Shown here in pieces: positions 8,603 to 17,619 of a stretch of 45,578 nt of DNA; the first letter of the stretch is position 1; each line of letters begins with the position of its first letter. The notes under the pieces were generated by a model that worked only from the letters and a program-made list of their open reading frames with translations, was not told the origin of the DNA and searched no databases. Made by a program: the position numbers and the translations under genes. Location: assembly GCF_000142905.1 (NCBI RefSeq), contig NW_013657657.1, forward strand, positions 123,447 through 169,024, in the 5' to 3' direction. This stretch comes from Thecamonas trahens ATCC 50062 (Eukaryota; Apusozoa; Apusomonadida; Apusomonadidae).

Positions 8603-9712
8603 ATGGCCGACGTCCGATGCGAGGTGCAAGCGAGTGGCGGAAGCGAAAGAGCGGCGCCTCCTCCTCCTCCTCCTCCTCTGCCTATGGAAGGATCTGGGGT
8701 GCCGCGGCGGCAGGTTGTGGCGGCGCGAGCCAGCGGCGAGGAGCTGTGGCGGGTGCCGGTCGGCGAGGAGGGCCAGGCGGTGGCGATCGGAGATGGGGAG
8801 CTGGCGTGGGAGCAAGTCGATGGCTGGCGAGTGTCGGAGGAGGGGTCTGGAGGGGTGGTGTTTGTTGGCTTTGGCGGCGACGGCGTGGCAGTGGTCAAGG
8901 CGAGCGGATCGGTGGCGGCCGATGCGGTGGCGGCCAAGATTGGCGAGATGGTCGGCCTTAATGCGCCCGCGACGAGACTCGTGGCGCTGCATGTCGATGC
9001 CGAGCGAGCTCAGCTGGCGGCAGCGCTCAAGCGGACTGACGCCAACACAAGTGTCGGCATGCCATCGTCAAGTGTGGTACGCCTCCTCCGTCACCCGATG
9101 CTGACCCTGGCCGAGTACGTGGTGCCGACGACATCGGGCGTCGCCGATGTGCTGCAGAGAAGCCCTGACGCCGTCGCCGACCTTGGCGCCATACTCATGT
9201 TCGACGTGCTTGTTCGCAACGCCGACCGAAGCCCACTTCTGATGGATCACGGCGGAAACGCCGGGAACATGCTCGTCGGCACTGGAGACCGGCTGGTCGC
9301 CATCGACAACAGCATGAGCTCACTCGAGCCCGGCACGCCCGAGGCGGTGCTGTATCTGGATCGGGTGCGTGCGCTACTTGGTGAGCTTGCTGCTGTCAAC
9401 GGCGGGGCCGGCCTCGACGTTGCGCCCGAGCTGCGGCGGGTCTTTGTCTGGCTCGACGCGGCGTACGGAGCCAAGTGCGACGGGGCGCTGGTGGCGGGAG
9501 TGGCGGCGGCGATGGAGGCTGCCCGAGAGACGGCGGTCGCGGTCTTGGCAGCAAAAGAAGTGCACGCGATCGTCGACGCCATGAACAGCCGCGTCGACTT
9601 CATGCTGCAGGCCATGACCTGGGGTATGGACAGCCGTGGCCGGTATGGGTTGGCGCGAGTCTCGGCACAGTTTGTGGACGAGGTGCTGGCGGTCTTTGCC
9701 GGCGCGGCCTGA
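8603..9712 (+). CDS. Actin-fragmin-kinase-like protein
   Basis: A 369-residue ORF from ATG 8603. After a Pro-rich N-terminus, residues about 85-345 match the catalytic domain of Physarum actin-fragmin kinase as I recall it: a glycine-rich strand GGVVFVGFGGDGVAVVKASG, then ADAVAAKIGEMVGLNAPATR, an EYVV hinge segment, and the pair LGAILMFDVLVRNADRSPLL and GGNAGNMLVG followed by VAIDNS. These supply the catalytic Asp/Asn and the metal-binding Asp of this atypical kinase fold. In Physarum the enzyme phosphorylates actin in complex with fragmin. The large C-terminal kelch domain of the Physarum protein is absent, so this is a stand-alone catalytic domain. An upstream in-frame extension is not protein-like. 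The stop lies 5 bp from the convergent protease stop. Confidence 0.75.
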   Translation: MADVRCEVQASGGSERAAPPPPPPPLPMEGSGVPRRQVVAARASGEELWRVPVGEEGQAVAIGDGELAWEQVDGWRVSEEGSGGVVFVGFGGDGVAVVKASGSVAADAVAAKIGEMVGLNAPATRLVALHVDAERAQLAAALKRTDANTSVGMPSSSVVRLLRHPMLTLAEYVVPTTSGVADVLQRSPDAVADLGAILMFDVLVRNADRSPLLMDHGGNAGNMLVGTGDRLVAIDNSMSSLEPGTPEAVLYLDRVRALLGELAAVNGGAGLDVAPELRRVFVWLDAAYGAKCDGALVAGVAAAMEAARETAVAVLAAKEVHAIVDAMNSRVDFMLQAMTWGMDSRGRYGLARVSAQFVDEVLAVFAGAA

Positions 9713-9717
9713 AGAAG

Positions 9718-10896
9718 TCAGGCCGGTGACTTGGCGCGGGCAAAGCCAACGCGGGCGCCATCGACATCAAACTGGGTGTAAAAGGCACGCATAAAAGTGC
9801 AGCCCAGGGTCCAGTCGATGGCCATGCCGGGGGCCTGGCCGTCGATGCCGCGCTGGCACTCGCCATTGACTTGGACGATGTAGTCGTGCGGACTCAGGGC
9901 GAACGAGTGGCCGCCGAGGGTAAAGACAAGGTCCGGCTTGCTCGCGTAGTCAATGCGCGAGCAGTTTGCGTCGATGTACCCGATGGCCGCCACAATGTGG
10001 CCGCCAATGTCATAGGGGACAAGGAGCATCGAGGTGCCCGAGTCGACGATGGCTGACGTCTTCCCGGTGGTGTAGACGGTCGACGTGCCGGTGGCGGAGA
10101 TGATGGCAAACGAGTCGACGGCAATCTGCCAGTATGTTTGCGCCTCTAGTGGGACGTAGAAGAGCGGCGCAACAAAGAGGGCGTTGTTGACGCCGCCGAG
10201 AGTCAGCTCGCCTTGGGTGCCCTCGCTTGAGATGTAAAACGCAAACGAGTTGGCGTCGAGCGCGTGCGAGGCCGCCAGCGTCTCGAGGAAGGTCGGCACA
10301 CGACCTGCGGCGAGAGCGGGAAAGCCCATGCCGATGAGGCCGTTCATGGTCGTCGAGCTAAAGCCCATGGCGGCCGAGACAGCCAGAAACGGCACGTCGT
10401 CGGCAGTCACCGAACCCCAAGAGTAACGTCGTCGTAGACCACAGCGCCAACGACCGAGCCCGAGCCGTAGTCGATGACCAGAGTAGCATCAGCATAGCCC
10501 GGAGACGGATGTATTGGCGCAGGCTTCCCGCCGCCCACCGGATAGTAGACCGACGGCACGTCGGGATCGCGGCAGTCCGGGCACGCCGCCGACATCAGCC
10601 ACATGTTGGACGAGCCGGTATCAAAGATGACCTCGAAGCTCCGCCCGGCCACCTGGATCTTGCCAGTGTAGTACAGATCGTAGTCATTGATGAGCGGAAT
10701 GTTCGCCTCACGAGGGCTGATGGCTGATCCGTCTGCTGTCGCCCACGGGAGTGCCGTCCGCCGGTTGCTGCCGTGACTGCTGCCTGCCGCCGCTGCTGCG
10801 GTCGACAGGCTGACCGAGACGGGGGCCGCAGCAGCGAAGGTAGCCGAGAGGAGGAGGAGGAGGAGGAGGAGGGAGGGGGTGGGGGTGAGGCTGCAT
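9718..10896 (-). CDS. Cathepsin D-like aspartic protease; frameshift and unclear start
   Basis: A pepsin-family (A1) protease in two frames. The N-terminal lobe has the catalytic motif FDTGSS and the flap YGSGSV. The C-terminal lobe has VDSGTSMLLVP, a typical second catalytic motif, and ends with the family pattern CTFMRAFYTQFDVDGARVGFA. The lobes meet at the C run 10415-10418, where one added base gives TLGGSVTADDV. There is no ATG in the N-terminal frame; it is open to about 10997 with only a GTG. A hydrophobic Leu-rich stretch plus SATFAAAAP looks like a signal peptide, and the ATG at 10896 would reach it only if both nearby C runs also miss a base. The enzyme is probably lysosomal or secreted. 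Product about 390 residues. Confidence 0.85.
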
Positions 10897-10997
10897 GATG
10901 GAGGAGGGGGGAGGGGGGGGTGAGGGTGGGAGGACCTGTAGCCTTGGCTCGGCCGACTCGCGAGGGTGACAGCGGCTCGGCGAGTTCGCTTGGTCAC

Positions 10998-11156
10998 GGC
11001 TCGGGCAGACTGGATCGGCAGGTGGTGGATGGTGATGGGGGGCTTGATGGGTGCTATGGGCGTGTGTTTTACAACAAATAATGCCGATTCCGCAAAGGCG
11101 CCAAGGCTCCAAAGCCCCCAGACACAAAGGAGGAGTGGGGGGAGGAGGGAGGGAGC
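10998..11156. other. Spacer between protease and adenosylhomocysteinase
   Basis: A short spacer between two minus-strand genes. It must hold the 3' end of the adenosylhomocysteinase transcript and the protease promoter. Nothing distinct is seen. Confidence 0.3.
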
Positions 11157-12464
11157 TTAGTAGCGGTAGTTCGGGCCCTTGGTCGGGCCCTCCTTCTCCA
11201 TGCCGAGGTACTCGTACTGGGCATCCGAGAGGACAGCCAGCTTGCCGCCGAGAGCCTCAACGTGAACGCGGGCAACCTCCTCGTCGAGGATCTTGGGGAT
11301 GAGGAAGACGCCGACCTCGTACTTGCCGGGGTTCGACCAGAGCTCGATCTGGGCGAGGACCTGGTTCGAGAACGAGCAGGACATGACAAAGGACGGGTGG
11401 CCAGTGCCGCAGCCGAGGTTGACAAGGCGGCCGTCGGCAAGGATGATGACGTGCTTGCCCGACTTGAGGAGGTAGCGGTCGACCTGCGGCTTGATGTTGA
11501 CGTGCGAGACAGCCTCCTTCTTGACGTAGGCGACGTCGATCTCGAGGTCAAAGTGGCCGATGTTGCAAACAATGGCGTCCTCGCGCATGCGCTCAAAGTG
11601 CTCGCCGGTGATGACGTCGCGGCAGCCGGTGGCGGTCACAAAGATGTGGCCCTCCTCGACGGCGTCGTCCATGGTGGCGACCTCGAAGCCCTCCATCATC
11701 GCCTGCAGGGCGCAGATGGGGTCGATCTCGACAACGATGACGCGAGCACCGTTGACCTTGAGGGCGGCGGCGCAGCCCTTGCCGACGTCACCGTAGCCGG
11801 CGACGACGCCAACCTTGCCCGACACCATAACATCGGTGGCGCGCTTGATGCCGTCAATGAGCGACTCGCGGCAGCCGTAGAGGTTGTCGAACTTGGACTT
11901 GGTGACCGAGTCGTTGACGTTGAAGGCCGGAACCTTAAGCTTGCCAGCCTTGAGCATCTTCTCGAGGTTGTGGACGCCCGTGGTGGTCTCCTCCGAGAGG
12001 CCGCGGATGCCCTCAAGCAGCTGCGGGTACTTCTCGTGGACAATGTTGGTGAGGTCACCACCGTCGTCGAGGATCATGTTGAGCGGCTGGCCGTCGGCGA
12101 AGAACAGGGTCTGCTCGATGCACCACACGTACTCCTCCTCGGTCTCGCCCTTCCACGCGTACACCGGGACGCCGGTCTCGGCAATGGCAGCAGCGGCCTG
12201 GTCCTGGGTCGAGTAGATGTTGCACGACGACCACTGGACCTCGGCACCGAGGGCAGTCAGCGTCTCGATGAGGACGGCAGTCTGGATGGTCATGTGCAGG
12301 CAGCCAGCAATGCGCGAGCCAGCGAGCGGCTTGTCAGCGCCGTACTTCTCACGGAGCGCCATGAGGCCGGGCATCTCGTTCTCAGCCATCTCGATCTCCT
12401 TGCGGCCCCAGGCAGCAAGGGAGATGTCGGCGACCTTGTACGGGAGCTTGTCGTTCGAAGCCAT
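11157..12464 (-). CDS. AHCY: Adenosylhomocysteinase
   Basis: The enzyme hydrolyses S-adenosylhomocysteine to adenosine and homocysteine with bound NAD, clearing the inhibitor of all methyltransferases. The 435-residue ORF covers the whole family length. Visible marks are the N-terminal [19 protein letters not shown], the substrate region [17 protein letters not shown] and [15 protein letters not shown], the NAD-binding GYGDVGKG, the helix lysine region [20 protein letters not shown], and GHPSFVMS. The C-terminus NYRY matches the conserved tail whose Lys and Tyr contact NAD of the partner subunit. The ATG at 12464 opens directly into conserved sequence. Cytosolic tetramer by family knowledge. 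Assignment is certain. Confidence 0.99.
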   Translation of the reverse strand: MASNDKLPYKVADISLAAWGRKEIEMAENEMPGLMALREKYGADKPLAGSRIAGCLHMTIQTAVLIETLTALGAEVQWSSCNIYSTQDQAAAAIAETGVPVYAWKGETEEEYVWCIEQTLFFADGQPLNMILDDGGDLTNIVHEKYPQLLEGIRGLSEETTTGVHNLEKMLKAGKLKVPAFNVNDSVTKSKFDNLYGCRESLIDGIKRATDVMVSGKVGVVAGYGDVGKGCAAALKVNGARVIVVEIDPICALQAMMEGFEVATMDDAVEEGHIFVTATGCRDVITGEHFERMREDAIVCNIGHFDLEIDVAYVKKEAVSHVNIKPQVDRYLLKSGKHVIILADGRLVNLGCGTGHPSFVMSCSFSNQVLAQIELWSNPGKYEVGVFLIPKILDEEVARVHVEALGGKLAVLSDAQYEYLGMEKEGPTKGPNYRY

Positions 12465-12612
12465 GTTGATGTGTTGGGTGTCTGTGATAATACAGTCAGG
12501 GGGTGTCTCCCGTCGTGGGGCGAAGTGGATGTGGATGGATGGCTCATTTTATGCCCTGCCATCCCTACTCAACGCGACTCGCCAACTCTGCTCAACGCCG
12601 CCACTGCTCATC
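12465..12612. other. Divergent promoter region upstream of AHCY
   Basis: A spacer with short C/T-rich leader sequence on both sides and no gene. Confidence 0.3.
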
Positions 12613-12795
12613 ATGTCCACGTCAGCACTCGCACTCCGCCACCTGGCTGTGATTGGCCTTTCATTGATTGCCTGGCAGTGGCTCAATCGTGCCATGCTTT
12701 GGCATGACTTGCTGACATCATCCTACCACTCGTCATCCTTGGCCATCGTGGCCTCCACCATCATCGCCATCCTCACCGTCACCGCCATCATTTGA
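12613..12795 (+). CDS. Possible small membrane protein
   Basis: A 60-residue ORF with ATG at 12613. It has two hydrophobic stretches, ALRHLAVIGLSLIAWQW and LAIVASTIIAILTVTAII, joined by a polar His/Ser-rich loop. The segment before it has the C/T-rich look of 5' leaders here. It resembles no family I know. It could be a genuine small membrane protein, or chance coding in the promoter of the next gene, whose frame begins about 30 bp downstream. Confidence 0.3.
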   Translation: MSTSALALRHLAVIGLSLIAWQWLNRAMLWHDLLTSSYHSSSLAIVASTIIAILTVTAII

Positions 12796-13032
12796 CCGAT
12801 CGACTCCTACTGGCGCCGCCGTCATGCATGTCCATACTCTCAGACATCGCATCATCGGTAGGCGCTGATGTGGCGGCGGTGGAGGTGGCTGCCGCCTCGA
12901 TCGAGCTCTGGCGGTGCCTGTCACCGACGACCAGGCGCCGCCTGGTCGTTGCTGGGCTTGGCATGGGTGGTTGGCCTGGGCATCGGCCACACGTGTCCTC
13001 GTCACTCGTTCCGCACCGAGCGAAGGCCAGCC

Positions 13033-14643
13033 ATGACCGACTTTATGGTCGGAGCCATCCACCGAGTCCATGTCCCTCCGCGTCGAGTCCACGACCTGCT
13101 CCATGACCCACACGCCGACTTGGGCCACCTCGCCCATCAGCTTGGCGAGGCCTGGCCCGACGCCCTCACTCTCATCTTTCCGCACTTTGATCCGGCGCTC
13201 TTGCCGGCGATCCTCGGTGAGGATGGAGATGGCGATGGCGATGGTCCGACCGCTGCGGCTGGGCCGAGCCTTGGCCGTCTCGCTCGCCGAGACTCGCCTG
13301 CTCTCGCCCTCCTCCGCGCTGCGATCAACGAGCCGCTGCTGCCGGCCGCCGGCTGGCTGCTGCCCGAGGCACGTCCGGCAGCACGGCGCAGGATCGACGC
13401 TGCCCGAGCCCGCACCCTCGCGCCGGCTGCTCGTCTGCCGGTTGCGCTGTGGATCGCTGCTCGCGATCTTGGACGTGCCGTGTCGGGTGACGGCGACGAC
13501 GACGACGTGGTGTGGGACCACTTTGCGCTGCATCCGCTCATGGACGAACGTTACTCGCCGGTCTTGGTCGCGCACGCGCTTGCGCTTGCCTTTCAAGCCG
13601 GTCTCGCCGCCTTTACCGCCCGCCAAGTGCTGGTTGAGCAGCGGTCGTTCCGCATGCTCTCATCGGAACCCTCGCCGTTTATCGCGTGGGTCGCTGCGCT
13701 CTGGAGCCTCGTGTTGGGCTCGATCGTCGCCTCGCCCGCCACGATCGTCGCCCACACCACGCGGTGGGTAGCCGTTGCTGTCGCCGCTGCCGACATGCTC
13801 GCCTTTGGTGTTATGGGCCCGATTCTGGCCTCACTTCACGACGCCTCGATTGCCACCCTGGTGCGCGCTGTTCTGCCGTCCATCCCGGGCTATGCCCGCC
13901 TCAGCGAGCTAGTCGGTCCGTCGGGCTCGCGCCGGCTCCGCGCTGCGCTGCGCATGCCAGACTCGCTGGCTATCGCCTCGTCACTGCGGATACTCAATCG
14001 GCGGCTCCTGGCGCCCTGGCCAATCGTAGACGGTGGCAATGCCGGCTGCCAGGAGTCGAAGCCATGCCTCCTACTGGAGCTTCCGGCCGAGCTGCGTGTC
14101 GCGATTTTGCAGCTTCTCGACGCGCGGTCGATGCTGGCAGTGGCGGCGACGTGTTCGGAGCTTTCGGCAGCTGTCGATGCCATCACCCTGCCCAAGGGCA
14201 TATTTCGGCAGCTGGTCGATGTCGGCGTCGAGTCCGAGCGCGCCGCCAAAGCTGCAGCAGTTGCTCGCGAGATGATGGATGCCGGCGAATCAAGGCGGGA
14301 CGCCGTCGATGCCGGCATCTGGCAGGCGCTTGGCACGCTGCCGTGCTACGGCCTCGTTATGCGCGACCTGCTGTTTGTGCTAGACACTGCGGCAGGTGTG
14401 ATCAACACCGCTGCCGAGACACTCGACTTTGATCAGGCTGGCAACGCTGTGGCGTGCCTCTCTATCTTTGCGCGTGCGCTTTCGCTCCCGCTGATGACGC
14501 CCGCTGTCGCCACCGCTCTCAAGGCGGCGCCAGCCGACGAGTCGCTCGATAGCGGCGGGACGAGATCGGCTGTCGCAACGCCGCTTGTCAGGCCCAGCAC
14601 GGACGCGGTGTTTATGCGAGCGCGGGCTATCTCACGCCAGTGA
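13033..14643 (+). CDS. F-box-like protein with two hydrophobic segments
   Basis: A 536-residue product from ATG 13033. Residues about 345-390 (LLLELPAELRVAILQLLDARSMLAVAATCSEL) fit the F-box consensus, which in known proteins binds Skp1 of SCF ubiquitin ligases. Earlier, residues about 215-266 hold two hydrophobic stretches (FIAWVAALWSLVLGSIVA and WVAVAVAAADMLAFGV) that may be membrane spans, unusual for an F-box protein. The frame is open further upstream, and a different frame from ATG 12828 (MSILSDIASSVGADVAAVEV) looks like coding sequence. Removing one G near 12951 would join the two, so the true N-terminus may be about 68 residues longer. The stop is 8 bp from the stop of the convergent gene. 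Confidence 0.6.
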   Translation: MTDFMVGAIHRVHVPPRRVHDLLHDPHADLGHLAHQLGEAWPDALTLIFPHFDPALLPAILGEDGDGDGDGPTAAAGPSLGRLARRDSPALALLRAAINEPLLPAAGWLLPEARPAARRRIDAARARTLAPAARLPVALWIAARDLGRAVSGDGDDDDVVWDHFALHPLMDERYSPVLVAHALALAFQAGLAAFTARQVLVEQRSFRMLSSEPSPFIAWVAALWSLVLGSIVASPATIVAHTTRWVAVAVAAADMLAFGVMGPILASLHDASIATLVRAVLPSIPGYARLSELVGPSGSRRLRAALRMPDSLAIASSLRILNRRLLAPWPIVDGGNAGCQESKPCLLLELPAELRVAILQLLDARSMLAVAATCSELSAAVDAITLPKGIFRQLVDVGVESERAAKAAAVAREMMDAGESRRDAVDAGIWQALGTLPCYGLVMRDLLFVLDTAAGVINTAAETLDFDQAGNAVACLSIFARALSLPLMTPAVATALKAAPADESLDSGGTRSAVATPLVRPSTDAVFMRARAISRQ

Positions 14644-14651
14644 ATGGCCGT

Positions 14652-15967
14652 TCATGCTCCAGCTTCGGCTCCAGCTTGGTGTGGCCTCTCGCCGACGTCT
14701 GCCGCTGCAGCTGGTGTCTCTGTTGGAGCGGGCGCATTCCGTGAGCTCTTCAGGTACTCTTTCGCGAGACGCAGCAGGTGCTTGCGATTGACACAGCCGA
14801 CAGTGGGCAGGAACTTGTCGTTAAACCCAGAGGGCATGGCCGCCCGCGGTAGTTTCGTCACGCCAGACGCGATGCGTTCGGCGTGTTGCTGAAAGTAGCT
14901 GCGGACGGCCAAGTCGGTGCTCTTGCCGGCAAACCGAAAGTTCCGGATCTGGTGCTTGCGAATCATCTTCTGAACGGGCTTGATGATCTCGGAGCCATGG
15001 TAGTGGTTTTGGAGAAAGTTGCGGTAGTACTCGTCGGTGTTGGCCAGAATGTCCTGGATGTCGGCGCTGCTGAGCGACCACGTCCTCTCGCGCTTGAGTA
15101 GTCTAGCAGAGACGATGACAGCTCGGGTCGCAGCATTAAACTCTCTCTGCGACGGCCGCAGCCGCCGACCGTCCTTGGTCTTCTGAGTCGCTCGGTGCTC
15201 GGCCGGGCTCGGCCTTTCATCGGGCTTTCATCGGGCATTGAGGCAAGCGGCTTTGTCTCGAGCGGTGAAGCACTCGGAGGCAGAGGCGTGTAGCCCACAT
15301 GCGCCGTCGATGCTTCCGTTGCTGCTGCCGCCGCTGCCCTGGTTGTCATGAGCAGCGATCCATAGCCTTGACAAAGACATGTTGCCTTCCATGCGAGCCT
15401 CAGTGACTCGATGGTCCGCTTGGTCGACTCCCGTGCGACAACGCTGGCCGCCCATGTGTCGATGTCCTCCATCTCCGGCTCGTCCATCTGCAACAGATCT
15501 CCCAGCGCTGCCCGCCAAATCGCGGTATCGTGTCGAATCTGCTGGACCGGGATGGCCTCCGCGACAGGCGCTGCGGTTGCCGCAGCTGCTGCGGTTCTGC
15601 CAGGCGCCGAGGCTCCATCGACAGGGGCGCCCAGTCGGACCGATCCGTCCAGGGCCTTTGACCGCTTCTCCCCTCCGCGCACCTCAGCCTCTTCATCCGC
15701 CTTGCGCTTTCCTGTCGCAACTCGAGTTGCATGTGGTTCTCCGTGTGTGTCCGCTGATGTAGCCGAGCCCACCGCTACCTCTGTCGCAACCGCACTTGCC
15801 GCAGCGACCTCATGTGCGCGACCTGCGCCCAGCGAGGGCATCACAAAGGCCATGTCCTCTGCCAATGGAGTGCGTGGATCGGTGGTTGTACCCGATGCGA
15901 GTGGTGTTGCAAAGGCGAGAGCAGTGCTTCTCACCTTGAGCTCAGCAAAGTGTGCCGCTTGGCGCAT
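14652..15967 (-). CDS. Unknown nuclear-type protein A (paralogue of next gene); frame broken
   Basis: Not a family I recognise. The ATG at 15967 opens a frame that runs to about 15225. The C-terminal frame then continues to 14652. One added base near the GGG at 15222-15224 (minus-strand CCC) joins SMPDESP to DERPSPAEHRATQKTKDGRR, giving about 438 residues. Visible parts are an N-terminal block HFAELKVRSTALAF, an Ala/Thr-rich linker, a basic stretch GKRKADEEAEVRGGEKRSK that fits a bipartite nuclear localisation signal, a helical middle, and a well-formed C-terminal domain (SADIQDILANTDEYYRNF, QIRNFRFAGKSTDLAVRSYF, FLPTVGCVNRKHLLRLAKEY). The next minus-strand gene shares this plan and is likely a tandem paralogue. 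Confidence 0.7.
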
Positions 15968-16102
15968 TCCGTTCAAAATCGCCACGGCGGACCGAGTCGC
16001 ACTGCTGCGACCTACTTTTGTGTGCCCTCGCCACGGGGAGAGAGAGAAAAAGGCTGGGGCTGAGACGGGGGGGGGGTATTCACCAAGTGGGCTACAGTAG
16101 AC

Positions 16103-17251
16103 TCAGGTGGAGAAGGGCTGCGGAGGCATCGGAGAGAGGCGCTGCGGCGACATCGGCGGGTTTGACGCCTCGATGAGCTCCGCTGCTGGCTGGATCCGGT
16201 CCTGCTTGGGCGAGCGAGATTGGACTTTGCGGATACGATCCGGACGAAGCTTGTGGGTGGCAAAGGCAACATTGCCGAGCCAGGCGATGGTGCGCGGGTC
16301 GTCGATGACGTTCTCCATTTCGAGGAGATAGGCTTTCATGCCGATGGTGATCCGCTCGCGGCCGCCCTCGGCCACATGCGCGCCAAGCGCATTGGTGGTG
16401 ACGTGAAAGGTCCGGATCTCGTTCGCAGTCACATCCGAGTCGGGATTGGCAGCCTTGATCCAGCGCAGCGTCTTGGCGGCAAGTTCGTCCAGAGTATTTG
16501 CGTCGGGCGGCAAAGCCGAGGGTGGCGCGAGGACGCCAGCGCCAAGGATGTCGGCCATCGAGCTGTTGCGCACGCCCTTCATCAACTGTGGCGAGCTCGG
16601 CACGGTGAACTGCATCACGTCATCTGCATGAAGCTCGTCCTCGCCCTCGCTGTTGCTGCTCGGCTGTGCCCTTGCCGATGCGTCCAGCAGCTGCTGCCGC
16701 TTAGCCGGGGGCGCGTCCTCGGTCCCAACCTCGCTCCTGGCCCGCTTGATGCTGGGTACACGGGTCTCCAAGCGCGAAGCCAGCACTCTTGCACCTCTTA
16801 CATTCTTTTCCAACGTATTGAGAGTGTTGACCATTACTGGCGGCGTGGCCTCAGTCGTCTGCGTCTTGATGGCCTCGATCAGGGTTATGCTCTCCTCCAA
16901 CGAGCTCGTCAGCTCCTGCATTGTCCCGTCGAGTTGGTCGCCATTCTCTCCGCCGCCACCTCCAATCACAACTCTGCCGAGGCTCAAAGAGCAATGCTCG
17001 GTCGCATCTGCCATCTGATATTGGGCAGTGTATGTCAACGTCAAGTGCTTCTGTGTCCGTGCCTGTGTCGCGGTCGCGTGCGGAGAGACGACCTTGACTT
17101 GAGTCGCCTTCCAATTGAAACTGGTGAGGGCACACTCCGAGAGCCGCATAAAGGTGCATTCAAAGTGCTGCAGCCCGGAGGGGGGGGAGGGCACGTTCCG
17201 CAGCAGGCCACCGCACGGGAATCGATCTTGACTGTGTGTGGCCATGCGCAT
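16103..17251 (-). CDS. Unknown nuclear-type protein B (paralogue of previous gene)
   Basis: A single 382-residue ORF from ATG 17251; ATG 17014 (MADATEHCSLSLG) is the alternative start. I favour the longer form because the upstream segment (SFNWKATQVKVVSP, KHLTLTYTAQYQ) reads as beta-rich protein. It shares with its neighbour an N-terminal block (HFECTFMRLSECALTSF against HFAELKVRSTALAF), a basic stretch (IKRARSEVGTEDAPPAKRQQ), and a C-terminal domain with an IR-x-F motif (EIRTFHV against QIRNFRF), an RI-x-x-G helix, and a closing LG-x-V segment followed by Lys/Arg. The linker is acidic and Ser/Pro-rich. The function is unknown; the basic stretches suggest a nuclear protein. Confidence 0.7.
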   Translation of the reverse strand: MRMATHSQDRFPCGGLLRNVPSPPSGLQHFECTFMRLSECALTSFNWKATQVKVVSPHATATQARTQKHLTLTYTAQYQMADATEHCSLSLGRVVIGGGGGENGDQLDGTMQELTSSLEESITLIEAIKTQTTEATPPVMVNTLNTLEKNVRGARVLASRLETRVPSIKRARSEVGTEDAPPAKRQQLLDASARAQPSSNSEGEDELHADDVMQFTVPSSPQLMKGVRNSSMADILGAGVLAPPSALPPDANTLDELAAKTLRWIKAANPDSDVTANEIRTFHVTTNALGAHVAEGGRERITIGMKAYLLEMENVIDDPRTIAWLGNVAFATHKLRPDRIRKVQSRSPKQDRIQPAAELIEASNPPMSPQRLSPMPPQPFST

Positions 17252-17619
17252 GCGCACCAAAGTGGTATCGATCAAGGACTCTGGCGTATGTCCATGCAGA
17301 GGTGGGTGATGGCTCGATTAGCAGGAGCTCGATCACGCCATGACAAAGACCAAGGACAGTGTAGATCAAGGTATTCCAAGCTGATCAACACATGACCAGG
17401 CGCTACACATGCCATGGCTCTCTTCTGTGCACATCTCAAGTCTCCCCGCCCCGCCAGTGGCCCAAAGAGAATACTCGCGGCCTCTCGAACCCAAGCCGCC
17501 GCCTCCGCCGCCGCCGACCAACGGCCACCACGCCACCACATCCACAAGCAGAACCACACCACTACATACACACACATACACACAGACGCACACGTACATA
17601 CACACAAGTGCTTCTAGCC
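17252..17619. other. Divergent promoter region, CA-rich leader
   Basis: A 368-bp spacer between divergent genes. The last 80 bases before ATG 17620 are rich in CACA and ACAC steps (about 17565-17605). The open frame through this part gives low-complexity His/Thr/Pro/Arg sequence, so I treat it as non-coding. Confidence 0.45.

Noticed and set aside
11262-12707. 481-codon plus-strand ORF opposite adenosylhomocysteinase
   Set aside because: The minus strand encodes a certain enzyme; the plus frame is open only because of GC bias.
16220-17395. 391-codon plus-strand ORF opposite unknown protein B
   Set aside because: Less protein-like composition than the minus-strand frame, which shows similarity to the neighbouring gene. 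I kept the minus frame, though this is the least certain choice of strand in the window.
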